From assembly GCA_965220695.1 (NCBI GenBank), contig OZ244838.1:2356001-2420000 (forward strand): 64,000 bases of DNA. The letters are read 5' to 3'. Positions 10,904 through 21,300 of this stretch are shown here, piece after piece. Numbering within the stretch: position 1 is the stretch's first letter; every line of letters starts with the position of its first letter. A program made the position numbers and the translations under genes. Source of the DNA: UBA9620 sp965220695 (GTDB lineage Bacteria; Acidobacteriota; Vicinamibacteria; Vicinamibacterales; UBA8438). The notes below the pieces were generated by a model. That model did no database searches and was not told the origin of the DNA. It saw only the letters and a list, made by a program, of their open reading frames with translations.

Positions 10904-12691
10904 ATGCGGACGCACGCGGATCGTTCACGACGCCGGCTGCCGGCCGCCGCCCTTCTCCTCACCGCGTGCGCCGTGGCCGGGCTCGCGCGGCACGCCCAGG
11001 GCGGCCAGCCCTCGGCAGCATTCGTCCCCGTGACCGATGCGATGCTGCAGGCGCCGTCGCCGGACGACTGGCTGATGTGGCGGCGCACCCTCGACGGCTG
11101 GGGCTACAGCCCGCTCGACCAGATCGACCGCGGCAACGTCGGCCGCCTGCGTCTCGTGTGGTCCCGCGCGCTCAGCGCGGGGGGCCGGCAGCAGGGCACC
11201 CCGCTGGTCTACGACGGGGTCATGTACATGCCTAATCCGAGCGACGTCATTCAGGCCATCGACGCCGCGACCGGCGACCTCCTCTGGGAATACCGGCGGC
11301 CGCTGCCCGACGATGCCTGCGAGCGCATCCTGCCCGGGGTGTGCACCACGAACCGGAACCTTGCAATCTACGACAACCTGATCATCGACACCAGCGTCGA
11401 CGAGTTCGTGTTCGCCCTCGATGCGCAGACCGGAGACCTCGTCTGGGAGACCGAGATCCTCGACTACCGCGTGCATCCGGCGAACCAGAGCACCGGGCCG
11501 ATCATCGCCAACGGCAAGGTGATCTCCGGCCGAAGCTGCATGCCCGCTGCCGGACCGGACGCCTGTGTCATCACGGCGCACGACGCCAGGACGGGGCAGG
11601 AACTGTGGCGCCGCCGCACGATCCCCAGGCCCGGCGAGCCGGGCGACGAGACGTGGGGCGGCGTGCCCGACGACGAGCGCCGGCACGTCGGGACGTGGAT
11701 GGCCCCGAGCTACGACCCGGCGTTGAACCTCCTCTACATCGGCACGTCGGTGACCTCCCCGGCCCCGAAGTTCATGGTGGGCGGCGCCGGGAACACGCAC
11801 CTGTATCACAACTCGACGCTCGCGCTGGATGCCGATACCGGCGAGATCGTGTGGTACTACCAGCACCTGAACGACCACTGGGATCTCGATCATCCGTTCG
11901 AGCGGCTGCTGGTCGACACCGTCGTGCGGCCGGACGCGGCGGCGGTGCGCTGGATCAATCCGCGGCTGCGGCCGGGCGAAGCGCGCCGGGTGATGACCGG
12001 GATTCCCGGGAAGACCGGCGTCGTGTATACGCTCGATCGCGAGACCGGCGAATTCCTGTGGGCGACGCCGACCGTGACGCAGAACGTGATCAGTGACATC
12101 GACGGGGCGACTGGTGCGGTGTCCGAGAACCCGGAAGTGGTCTTCACCGCGTTTGGACAGGACATCCTGGCGTGCCCGACCGCCATGGGGGGCAAGGACT
12201 GGGAAGCCGGGGCCTACAGCCCGCGGACGAACACGATGTACATGCCGCTGCGGAACGCCTGCGCGCGGATGACGCCGCTCGACGATGGCGGCACGTCGCT
12301 CTACAGCCTCGGCATGCGCAACCAGCTCGCGCCCGGCACGGATCGACTGGGCGCCGTGTGGGCCATCTCGGCGGAGACCGGCGTGACGGCGTGGATCTAC
12401 GAGCAGCGCACCGCCACGATGTCGCTCGTGGCCACCGCCGGGGGCCTCGTCTTCGTGGGCGACGTGAACGGTCGGTTTCGCGCCCTCGACGACGAGACCG
12501 GCGAGATCCGCTGGGAGATCAACCTCGGGTCGCCCGTGAGCGGATTCCCCGTGACCTATGCGGTCGACGGACGGCAGTATGTGGTCGCAGGTACCGGCAC
12601 GGGCGGCAACGCGTCGCGTTGGACTGCGATGACGCCGGAGATCACACCGAGCAGCGGCAACAACCTCTTCGTGTTCGCGTTGCCGGAGTGA
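10904..12691 (+). CDS. PQQ-dependent dehydrogenase (quinoprotein), exported
   Basis: 595 residues with an N-terminal signal peptide (LPAAALLLTACAVAGLARHAQG, about 12-33, given here in part). The rest is an eight-bladed quinoprotein propeller with repeated tryptophan-docking motifs such as ATGDLLWEY, QTGDLVWETE, DTGEIVWYY, ETGEFLWATP and ETGEIRWEI. The enzyme would oxidise an alcohol or sugar in the periplasm with PQQ as cofactor; the substrate is not predictable. There is no fused cytochrome c domain (no CxxCH), so electrons must leave through a separate carrier. GGAGGGAGC immediately before the ATG is a strong ribosome site. No PQQ synthesis genes are in the window. Confidence 0.88.
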   Translation: MRTHADRSRRRLPAAALLLTACAVAGLARHAQGGQPSAAFVPVTDAMLQAPSPDDWLMWRRTLDGWGYSPLDQIDRGNVGRLRLVWSRALSAGGRQQGTPLVYDGVMYMPNPSDVIQAIDAATGDLLWEYRRPLPDDACERILPGVCTTNRNLAIYDNLIIDTSVDEFVFALDAQTGDLVWETEILDYRVHPANQSTGPIIANGKVISGRSCMPAAGPDACVITAHDARTGQELWRRRTIPRPGEPGDETWGGVPDDERRHVGTWMAPSYDPALNLLYIGTSVTSPAPKFMVGGAGNTHLYHNSTLALDADTGEIVWYYQHLNDHWDLDHPFERLLVDTVVRPDAAAVRWINPRLRPGEARRVMTGIPGKTGVVYTLDRETGEFLWATPTVTQNVISDIDGATGAVSENPEVVFTAFGQDILACPTAMGGKDWEAGAYSPRTNTMYMPLRNACARMTPLDDGGTSLYSLGMRNQLAPGTDRLGAVWAISAETGVTAWIYEQRTATMSLVATAGGLVFVGDVNGRFRALDDETGEIRWEINLGSPVSGFPVTYAVDGRQYVVAGTGTGGNASRWTAMTPEITPSSGNNLFVFALPE

Positions 12692-12787
12692 CGCGCCGCA
12701 CTCAACAGACCGGTCGCGCTCCGAGAGCACAGCGGCGGCAGCGGGGTTCTCCGTCCTGTCGTGCGAGCGGGCGCCCGGCGGCGCGCA

Positions 12788-14959
12788 TCACGAACCCGGA
12801 TACCGGCGCCGGCGTCGCCGTACCTCGGCCGAGGCCCACAAGACCAGGACCGCAGCGCTGATCAACGCGCCGCGCATCAGGCTGGCCGGCACGTACCTGA
12901 GCTCCACGAGGTGGAAGCCGGCGTCGACCCGCACTGCGGACAACGCCATGTTGGCCGGCTCGAGTGGGGTCTCGACGCCATCGACCCACGCCCGGCGTTC
13001 GGGATAGAACGGTTCCGACAGGACGAGCGTACGCGCTGCAGGCAGCGCCACGCGGAAACGCAGGACGCCGGTGGGCGTGTCCGCCGCCTGGATGCGAGTG
13101 ATTGCGCTCGGGTCGTCGCAGGGAGGCGCCAGCTCCGTGAGCGGGCGGCCGTCATCCTCGCAGCGCAGCGCGACGCGGCCGAACGCTCCGGTGTTTCTGT
13201 ACAGATAGAGGCCGTCGCGCTCGCCCGCCGGCGACAGCCCCGGCAACGCCAGCGGCTCGCAGGCGGCGATGTCGGTGACGTTGAGCGCGTTGGCCACGGC
13301 CACGTCCTCCAGCCGCCCACCCGCGATCCGCGGAAACGCGGTGAACCGCTCGACCATCGGTTCACCCCTGGCCCGCTGCGCCATCCGCGCGTAGCCGCCG
13401 AGGAAAAAAGAGTTGTAGCCGTCGATGCTCGGCACGCCGAGCGCGCTGATCTCGCTCGTCTGCAACGCCTCGCACAGAGACAGCACGCGGCCGTGAGGCG
13501 CCGGCGTGAACGGCAGCGACGACGCGAAACGCTCATCGATCAGGCGCACGTCGACGAAATGGCGCGCATAGCCTATGCCATCCGCGATCACCAGCAGGCC
13601 GGCGACGCATGGCACACCGGCGCTGCGCCACGTCAGACGGTGCGTTGGTCGGGCAGCCGGGGCTCGCCTCCTGGCCAGCCAGTCGAGGGCGACCGCGCCC
13701 AGCGCCGCAACGGCGATCGCCCAAAAACAGAGCAGCCGTCCTGGAATACGGAACATCGGAAAGACGTCGTAGTGCAGCTTGTAAAGCGGATCGCCCGTCC
13801 CGAACCCCACGGCCAGCACGCCGACCAGGACGAGGAACACCACGCCGCGTCGGCGCCGTGCCAACACGAGCCCGAGCGGCGCCAACGCGGCCGGCAGCCA
13901 TCCGACATACGTGGTGAGCTCCCAGCGCTCTTGCGACACCTCTCCGGTCCGCTCCGGCAGGAACATCGCCGCGGGCATCTCTCGCACGGGCAGACTGACC
14001 TGCACGGCGTCCGCGTACGGCATGCCCTGCGTGCGCCCGGCGGCCATGATCAGACGCGTGGTCGGCAGCACCTGGAACGCGGTCACCCCGAAAACGAGCA
14101 GGACGAGCACCGCGAACTGCAGCGCGACACGACGCGTGCGGGCCCACGTGGGCGGCCCCGCGGCCGGCCACACGGCGCTGAACGCCGCGTAGAGCCCGAC
14201 CACGCCCAGCGTATAGACGGCCATCTGCAGGAAGCTGGCGAGAAGCTGCAGCGAGAGCGTCGCCACGGCCGCCGCGCTGGGGCGGATCGAGCCCCGATCC
14301 AGCGACCGCATGGCGGTCGCCAGGGCCAGGGGCACCCAGGTGACGGTGCGGAGCACGTCCAGGTGGCCGGCGTACACCCTCGGCATCGTGATGCCGCCGA
14401 GCATGAGCGCCGCGCCGCCAATCGCGGCCGCCGCGCGGCCGGTCCCGAGGGTGCGGCACAGCACGTACCCGCCCACGCCGAACAGCCAGACGTGCGCGAC
14501 GATCGTCCACGTCAGGAACGTCGGCACGCCGAACAGCCGCAGCAACATGCTGGGCGGATAGAAGACGCCAGCCTGCGGATCGGCCTGCGTCGGGAATCCG
14601 CTGAAATCGTAGGGATTCCAGAGCGGCACCCAGGTCTCCTGCAAGGCGAGGCGGTTGAACGACTCGCGACTGTAGTGCTGCACCAGGTCCAGACCGACCG
14701 GCACGTGACCAGGCTGCCAGACGGCTTCGACGAACGGCACGATCGCGAGCAGCAGGAGCGCCGCCACGATGAGCGCATCGAGCCCGCTGCGAGTCCCGGT
14801 TCCCGGCGACGGTGGGTGGCGAGGCTCTGGCGACGCCGGCTGTGCTGTTCTCAAGTCGCCTCGTTTCGCCCGGATACTGTGCGATGGGGTCGGCTGGGGT
14901 CGAGACGCACGCGTCGGCGCGCGGTACGGACGCTGCTGCCGCCGGCGGCGTTCCGCCAC
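12788..14959 (-). CDS. YfhO-family multi-pass membrane protein
   Basis: 723 residues. A basic, disordered N-terminus (about 1-58) is followed by about 11-12 membrane helices, then a soluble C-terminal domain of about 250 residues and a final helix (MRGALISAAVLVLWA). The motif PLWNPYDFSGFPTQADPQAG between helices 1 and 2 is typical of YfhO and related GT-C-fold proteins that act on lipid-linked sugars, for example in teichoic acid or exopolysaccharide glycosylation. The donor and acceptor cannot be deduced. The exact start is uncertain because the first 58 residues look poorly conserved. It is divergent from recC, 90 bp away. Confidence 0.75.
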   Translation of the reverse strand: MAERRRRQQRPYRAPTRASRPQPTPSHSIRAKRGDLRTAQPASPEPRHPPSPGTGTRSGLDALIVAALLLLAIVPFVEAVWQPGHVPVGLDLVQHYSRESFNRLALQETWVPLWNPYDFSGFPTQADPQAGVFYPPSMLLRLFGVPTFLTWTIVAHVWLFGVGGYVLCRTLGTGRAAAAIGGAALMLGGITMPRVYAGHLDVLRTVTWVPLALATAMRSLDRGSIRPSAAAVATLSLQLLASFLQMAVYTLGVVGLYAAFSAVWPAAGPPTWARTRRVALQFAVLVLLVFGVTAFQVLPTTRLIMAAGRTQGMPYADAVQVSLPVREMPAAMFLPERTGEVSQERWELTTYVGWLPAALAPLGLVLARRRRGVVFLVLVGVLAVGFGTGDPLYKLHYDVFPMFRIPGRLLCFWAIAVAALGAVALDWLARRRAPAARPTHRLTWRSAGVPCVAGLLVIADGIGYARHFVDVRLIDERFASSLPFTPAPHGRVLSLCEALQTSEISALGVPSIDGYNSFFLGGYARMAQRARGEPMVERFTAFPRIAGGRLEDVAVANALNVTDIAACEPLALPGLSPAGERDGLYLYRNTGAFGRVALRCEDDGRPLTELAPPCDDPSAITRIQAADTPTGVLRFRVALPAARTLVLSEPFYPERRAWVDGVETPLEPANMALSAVRVDAGFHLVELRYVPASLMRGALISAAVLVLWASAEVRRRRRRYPGS

Positions 14960-15000
14960 CGAGGCGCTTGCGTGACGATGGACACGCTACCACAGACTGT

Positions 15001-15021
15001 GCCCGGGTATGATCCCCGGGC
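15001..15021. promoter_or_regulatory. Perfect inverted repeat in the YfhO/recC divergent promoter region
   Basis: GCCCGGG and CCCGGGC arms of 7 bp are separated by 7 bases, in the 90-bp gap between the divergent yfhO-like and recC genes. It could be an operator or a hairpin. No protein is known to bind it and no clear -35/-10 pair is seen. Confidence 0.3.
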
Positions 15022-15049
15022 TTGACGGTCACCCGCGCTACACTCAGCC

Positions 15050-18000
15050 ATGGCGCTGGAACTGAAATACGCGTCGGATACGACGGTGCTGCTCGACGAC
15101 CTGGTCGACGCGCTGGGCCGGCCGGAGAGCGCCGCCGGCGTGGTCGTGCCGGTGTTGATGCCGTCACTGCCCCTGGTGGACCGCACCAAGGCCATCCTGG
15201 CCCGGCGGCACGGCGTGGCCATGGGCGTCCGGTTCCTGCTGCCCGGCGATTTCATCGAACACCTGACCCGCTTGGCCGGTCTCGACCCGGTCCACCCCTC
15301 CTGGCGCCCGCAGGGGCTGGCCTGGCGCCTGCTGCCGCTGCTGACCGCCATGGTCGAGGAAGGGCGCACGCCACGCCTGCAGGCGGCGTGCCGGGACGCC
15401 CGGGCGCGGCAGGCCCTGGCCGGCGAGCTGGCCCACCGCTTCCACCAGTATCTGCACTACAGACCGGAGATGATCGCCGCCTGGGACCGGGGCGGGTCAT
15501 GGGACGCCCTGCCCGAGTCGGCCAGGGGGCATGAGGACTGGCAGCGGGACCTGTGGCGGCGGCTGTCCGAGGAGCTGGCGCAGCACGCCAATCCGGCGGT
15601 TCGGTTGCGCAACCTCGTCGCCCGGCTCCAGGCAGGCGATGGTGTGTTGCCAGCCTCGGTGGAGGTGCTCGTCACCGGACCGCTGCCACCTACACTCCTG
15701 CCGCTGCTGCGCGCACTGGCGGCACGGACCCGCGTCTGCCTGCGCGCGCTGCTGCCGTCGACCGAATACCTGGGCGACATACGCGCCGCCCGCGCGCAAC
15801 TGCGGGCGGGCCAGGCCGTGGACCCGGCCTGGGAGGGACACCCTCTGCTGTCCCATCTGGGAAAGCAGGCGATCGACAGCTTTCGCAGTTTCGAGGAAGC
15901 GCTCGTCACCGAAGGGCAGGAGTACAACGTCATCCCGCTCCCGGCGTCGCGGGGCGACACGCTGCTGGCCCGCCTGCAGACGGACATTCGCGCGGCGCGC
16001 CAGCCGGGTGACGGGAACACGGCCACCGCCCTCGAGCCGGACCGGTCCATTCGAGTGCATCGCTGCCACAGCGCCCGGCGCGAGGTGGAGGTGCTGCGCG
16101 ACGAACTTCTGGACGCGTTCGACGACCTGCCCGATCTGGCGGCAAGCGATGTCCTGATACTGGCGCCCGACCTGGACATCTACGGCCCGCTGGCCGAGGC
16201 GATCCTGCTGGAGGGAGATCCCCCGCTCCCGCTGCGTCTGGCGGAGCGGCGGCTCGACTGGAGCAACCCCCTGGTGCAGGGTCTGCGGGCGCTGCTGCAC
16301 CTGGCGAGCGGCCGCGCGCCGCTGAGCGAGGGGCTGGCGCTGCTGGAGTTGCCCGCGGTCGCCGCCAGTCTGGAGTCGACCGGCGCCGACCCGGACATGC
16401 TCGCCCATCGCCTGCGTGCGGCAGGCATCACCTGGGGCCTCGACGCGGCCCATCGCCGGACGTTGAACGCCGGCGGCCTGGGCACAGGCACCTGGCGGGC
16501 CGGTCTGGACCGACTGCTGGCCGGTCTCTGGCTGGGCGCCGCCCACGACGCGACCGACGCCGGGCGCGCGCCGGCCCTGCCGGTCTCCGGAGATCTGGGT
16601 GCCGACCCGGCGGCGATGAGTGGGGCGCTGGACTGGCTGGACGGCCTGCTGCGGCAGCTCGCAGCCTGGCAGGACGAGGCCAGCCCGGGCCAATGGGCGG
16701 AGCGCCTGGACCAGGCCCTGGACCAGGTGCTGGCCGCAGCGGACGGACGGTTCGACTCGTCGGCCGCGATAGACATCGTCGACCAGTTGCGGGCCGCCGA
16801 GCGGGACCATGCGTGCACCGTCCCGTTGGAGGCGTCCGCGGTGGCCGACTGGCTCGATCAGGCGGTCCAGGACGAGATTCGCGCGGTGTCCCGGGTGGGC
16901 GGCGGCATCGCCATGGGCGGATTCAGGCCGATGCGCGCCATCCCCTGCCGCGTTCTGGCGGTGATGGGTCTGCACGATTCCGCCTTTCCACGCCGCGCCC
17001 GGGCGCCCGCCTGGGATCTGCTGGCCGCGGCGCCGCGTCCCGGCGACCGCGATCCGGTGCGCGAGGACCGGCAGCTCTTTCTCGACGCACTGCTGGCCGC
17101 CGGCGACCGGGTCATCCTGACGGCCACGGCCCGCAACATCCGCAGCAACAAGAAGGAACCGCTCTCGGCCTGCGTCGATGAGTTCCTGCGGGTGGCGGCC
17201 GCCACAGGCGGCGGTCCGCCCGAATTCCAGGAGGACACCGGCAAGCGGCTCATTCAAGACCACCCGCTGCAACCGTTCAACGCCGACTGTTTCCGCGGTT
17301 CACGCGCCTCGTTCGACCGGGGTCAGCTCGACATCGCCCGCACGTTCCGGCAGCGTGAGGAGGAGGTCGTCGCACCGTTTCACTCCGGAACGATCGATCC
17401 GCCCGACGAGGTCCAGTCGGCCGATCTCGAGCTGCACGAGCTGATCCGCGTGCTGAAAGACCCCTGGTCCGCCTGGCTCGGTTCCCTCAAGGTCGAACTG
17501 CCGCGGACGGCGGACGATCCGTTCGCCCTCGATCGGGAACCGGTGGCGACGCCGGTGGGCTTGAACCGCTGGCAGATTCAACGCGAGGTCATCGACGCCG
17601 AACTGGACGCACGGACCGCCTTTCTGACGGAACGCCTGGCGGCCGACCGCCTGCTGCCCTACGGCAGCCTCGGCGCCGCCATGGGTGGAGAGAGCGTGCG
17701 GGCCGCGGAGGCACTTGTGCGGTGCGCGGTGCAGGAAGCGGGCGGGCGGCCGTGGCCGCGCCGCCTGGTGTACCGCGAGGGACACCCGCAGGTCGCAGGC
17801 AACGTCACCGTCATGGTCACGGCCGACCGCAGCCGGCACGTGTTGATCATGCCCGCCGAGCTGCGGAAACGACCGCAGCATCGACTCGATGTCTGGATCC
17901 GCGCGACCTTTGCGGCCGCCTGCGGAATGCGCTGCGACACGCTCGTGGTCTCGAGGGACGGGGAGGACGCCAGGGTCGACTGCATGCCGCCGATCGCCAC

Positions 18001-18334
18001 CGGGCGGGCCCGAGCCGCGTTCGACCACCTTCTTCGCCTGTGCCGGGAGGCGCGGCGCCGCCCGTTGCCATTCGGGCCGAAGACCAGTTTCGCGATTTAC
18101 GACGCGGGCCGGCGAGGCAAGGATGCGGTGGCCCCGGCCCGTAAAGCCTGGGAACAGCAACCCAAGGGTCCGCCCGGTGAAGGCGACAGCGCGTCCGCCC
18201 GGTTGGCCTGGCGCGATCAGAACCCGTTCGCGGAGGAGACCTTCGGCGAGTGGCGCCGCCAGGCCGCCGCGGTCTTCGGCCGGCTCGAGGCCTGGTTCGC
18301 CACCGCAGCGCGGGACGGGGCGGCCGATGCCTGA
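15050..18334 (+). CDS. recC: Exodeoxyribonuclease V subunit gamma (RecC)
   Basis: 1,094 residues, close to E. coli RecC (1,122). Recognisable RecC blocks are VHRCHSARREVEVLRDELL (near 340), the region where RecC resembles a helicase with decayed motifs, and GGFRPMRAIPCRVLAVMGLH (about 620-640) with a following DSAFPRR. RecC scaffolds the RecBCD complex and scans single-stranded DNA for Chi. It is first in a recC-recB-recD operon: its TGA lies 8 bp inside recB. The ribosome site is weak. The order C-B-D without a pitrilysin gene between recC and recB differs from E. coli, where ptrA intervenes. Confidence 0.88.
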   Translation: MALELKYASDTTVLLDDLVDALGRPESAAGVVVPVLMPSLPLVDRTKAILARRHGVAMGVRFLLPGDFIEHLTRLAGLDPVHPSWRPQGLAWRLLPLLTAMVEEGRTPRLQAACRDARARQALAGELAHRFHQYLHYRPEMIAAWDRGGSWDALPESARGHEDWQRDLWRRLSEELAQHANPAVRLRNLVARLQAGDGVLPASVEVLVTGPLPPTLLPLLRALAARTRVCLRALLPSTEYLGDIRAARAQLRAGQAVDPAWEGHPLLSHLGKQAIDSFRSFEEALVTEGQEYNVIPLPASRGDTLLARLQTDIRAARQPGDGNTATALEPDRSIRVHRCHSARREVEVLRDELLDAFDDLPDLAASDVLILAPDLDIYGPLAEAILLEGDPPLPLRLAERRLDWSNPLVQGLRALLHLASGRAPLSEGLALLELPAVAASLESTGADPDMLAHRLRAAGITWGLDAAHRRTLNAGGLGTGTWRAGLDRLLAGLWLGAAHDATDAGRAPALPVSGDLGADPAAMSGALDWLDGLLRQLAAWQDEASPGQWAERLDQALDQVLAAADGRFDSSAAIDIVDQLRAAERDHACTVPLEASAVADWLDQAVQDEIRAVSRVGGGIAMGGFRPMRAIPCRVLAVMGLHDSAFPRRARAPAWDLLAAAPRPGDRDPVREDRQLFLDALLAAGDRVILTATARNIRSNKKEPLSACVDEFLRVAAATGGGPPEFQEDTGKRLIQDHPLQPFNADCFRGSRASFDRGQLDIARTFRQREEEVVAPFHSGTIDPPDEVQSADLELHELIRVLKDPWSAWLGSLKVELPRTADDPFALDREPVATPVGLNRWQIQREVIDAELDARTAFLTERLAADRLLPYGSLGAAMGGESVRAAEALVRCAVQEAGGRPWPRRLVYREGHPQVAGNVTVMVTADRSRHVLIMPAELRKRPQHRLDVWIRATFAAACGMRCDTLVVSRDGEDARVDCMPPIATGRARAAFDHLLRLCREARRRPLPFGPKTSFAIYDAGRRGKDAVAPARKAWEQQPKGPPGEGDSASARLAWRDQNPFAEETFGEWRRQAAAVFGRLEAWFATAARDGAADA

Positions 18335-21300
18335 TTTCGACCTGCAGACCACCGACATCCCGACCGGGCTGTCGGTCATCGAAGCCAGCGCGGGCACCGG
18401 CAAGACCTGGACCATCGCGCACCTGCTGCCGCGGCTCCTGGTGGACGGGGTGGTCAACGACATCGGCCAGGTGGTGCTGGTCACCTTCACCGAGGACGCG
18501 GCCCGTGAACTGGGTGAGCGCACCCGCCGGCAACTGGCGGTCCTTGCGGCCCATGCCGGCGCCGGCACGCAACCCGGAGAACGCGAGGAGGGCCTCCGTA
18601 TTCTGCTGGACCGGCTCGCCGCCCTCGACGCCCCGACGCGTGAGGCAGCCGTGCTGCGTCTGCGTCTGGCGCTGGACGAAAGCGACCAGCTCGCGGTGTC
18701 GACCATCCATTCCTTCTGCAAGCAGGTGCTGGGATCCGAGGGGTTCCTGTGCGGCATGCCCGCCGGTTTCGAGGTCCTGCCGGACCCGGCGGAGTTGAAG
18801 GCGGATGCCGTCAAGGATACGTGGCGCACCGATCTCGCCGCCGATCCGCTGCTGGCCGCGGTGGCGGCCCTGGGCAGTTGGTCGGTGGAGAACGACCTGC
18901 GGGCATGGCAGCGCCTGACCCAACGACCGTCCACGCGCATGGACCCGGCGCCGCCGTCGCTGCCGGAGGCCAGAGACCAGGTGGCGCAGGCGATCGCCGC
19001 GGTCAAGGCCGCGCGGGCCGATCTCCGCCGGCTGCAGGAGATTGCCGCCCGCAACCACGTGACCCTGAACGATTCGGCAGCGAATCCCGGTCGGGCGTCA
19101 GTGGAGCACCTGGGCGCCTGGCACGTGTGGTTCGAGACCCTGGACCCGCAACAGCCCCCGGTCGAGATCTTTCCCGTCGTGGCGCGACTGGCGGTTGCGG
19201 ACACCTGGTTTCGGCGGTCCGGCGGCGCGGGCGCGGCCGCCTCGACCGATGCGGGCGCATCGCCGATCGTGGCCGCGGCCAGAGCGGTGAAGACCGCCAT
19301 CGACACGACAGGCTGGGCCTGGCTGGCGCACCTGCGGCAGGCCGCCGGGCGGCGCTACGATCGCAGCCTGCGCCGTCACAACGCCGTCACCTACGACGGC
19401 TTGATTCAGCGTCTGCATGACGCACTGCGCGACGGACCGAACCGCGCGGCTCTCATCCAGCGGCTGTCCAAAAAGTGGACGGTGGGTCTGATCGACGAAA
19501 GCCAGGACACCGACCAGCAGCAACTGGACATCTTCCGGGCCATCTTCGAGCGCGACACGGAAGACACGGGAGCGGGGCGCCTTATCCTGGTGGGAGACCC
19601 CAAGCAGGCGATCTACAGTTTCCGGGGCGGAGACCTCAACGCGTACCTCTCAGCCCGGCCGCATGACGAGACGCGCGTCAGCGACCTGTCCACGACCTAT
19701 CGGTCGGCCCAGGGCCTGGTGGCGGCCCTCAACGCCCTGTTCGGGCGCGCGTACGCCTTCGGCAACCCCGCCCTGACCTATCCGCAGGCGACGGCCGCCC
19801 ACCCGGACGCCACGCTGCCGCTGCCTGATGACGGGCAGGGACGGATGGTGGCCTGGGTGGTGCCGCTTGTCGACAGCGGGCAGTGGGATCGCGCCCAGCC
19901 TCGTCGAGAGCGCGCGGCCGCCTGCACCGCCGCGGCGATCGTGGATCTGCTTGGCCGGCCGGTGGGAAGCGGCGAGTCGCGGGTCGCTCCATCGCATGTG
20001 GCGGTGCTGACGCGAACCAATCTCGAAGCGCGGCTGGTCCACCAGGCGTTGCGCGCACGGCGCGTGCCGGCCGTGGTGCGCGACGACGGGGACGTCATGC
20101 ACAGCGAGATGGCGGCCGACCTCGCATCCATCCTGAAGGCGGTGCTCGCGCCGACCCACCTGCGATGGCGGCGGGCGGCCATGGCGACCCGCCTGTTCGG
20201 ATACGACTCGGCGATGCTGGCGGCACTCACCAGCACGGAGGCGGAACAGTGGCTGACCCGCTTCTCGGAGTGGGGCCGCGTGTGGCGTACGCGGGGGATT
20301 GCCGCACTGATCGCCGAGCTCGAATCCGGGTCCGGGGCGCCGCTGCGTCTGGCCCAGGCTCCCTCGGGCGAACGGCACCTCACCGACGTGCGACATCTCA
20401 TGGAACTGCTGCAGGCCCGCGAGGCCGAGGGGCTGCGCTCGCCCGAAAAGCTCTTGCAATGGTTCGAAGGCGAGCAACAGTCTGAGGACAGCTCGTCGGA
20501 TGAACGTCTGCGCCGACTGGAATCGGACGACGACGCCGTGCAGGTGGTGACCGTGCACCGGGCCAAGGGGCTTGAATTCGATTACGTGTTCTGCCCCTAC
20601 CTGTGGTCGGTGATGACGGACGTCCGGGTCGCCGACCGGCTGCTCGTCCGCCGCGGCGAGGGTTGGGTGCTGGCGGACGGCGCCCAGCGGGACAACCGTG
20701 TGGACCACCGCACCTGTACCGCGGAGCGCCTGCGGGAAGACCTGCGTCTGGCCTACGTGGCCCTGACCCGCGCGCGCCGCCGCGTGACGCTGCTGGCAGG
20801 CCCCCTGGGGTATACCTCACGGGCGACTCTGCCTCCGTCTGCGCTCGACTGGCTGCTGCGGGACGACGACCAGATCGGCAGCCTGGAAGACTGGTATGCG
20901 CGGATGACCACCCGGAAGAAGGATGCCGTCGCCTGCGAGCACGGCGTCACGTTGTGCCGCCTGCAGGAGGCGTGTCCGGAGGTGCTGACCGTGTCGGCGC
21001 CCCCCGCCCCCAGCGGGACGGCCTGGACCGCCGGTGATCGCGACGACACGCCCCTTGTCGCGCGCCCCGCCCCCGAGCTCGACCTCGATCCCTGGCGCCT
21101 GACCAGCTTTTCGCGGCTGGCCCATGGGCGCGACGAAGAACGGGAACGCCGCGACGCCGTGGTGGAAGCGGTGGAGACCGAATCCAGCCCGCCGCCCGCG
21201 ACCGGTCGCGACCTGGACGCCGAGGGGCCCCTGGCCCACTTCGCGCGCGGGACGCACGCCGGCAACTGCCTGCACGAGCTGCTCGAGCAGTGGGACTTCC

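Noticed and set aside
10925..12730. 601-codon minus-strand frame opposite the PQQ dehydrogenase
   Set aside because: Composition is shadow-like (His/Arg/Gly-rich) and the plus strand carries a signal peptide and propeller motifs.
15022..15044. TTGACG...TACACT as a recC promoter
   Set aside because: The spacing of 11 bp is far too short for a sigma-70 promoter.
17300..19306. 668-codon minus-strand frame opposite recC/recB
   Set aside because: It crosses two conserved overlapping genes on the other strand and shows no domain.
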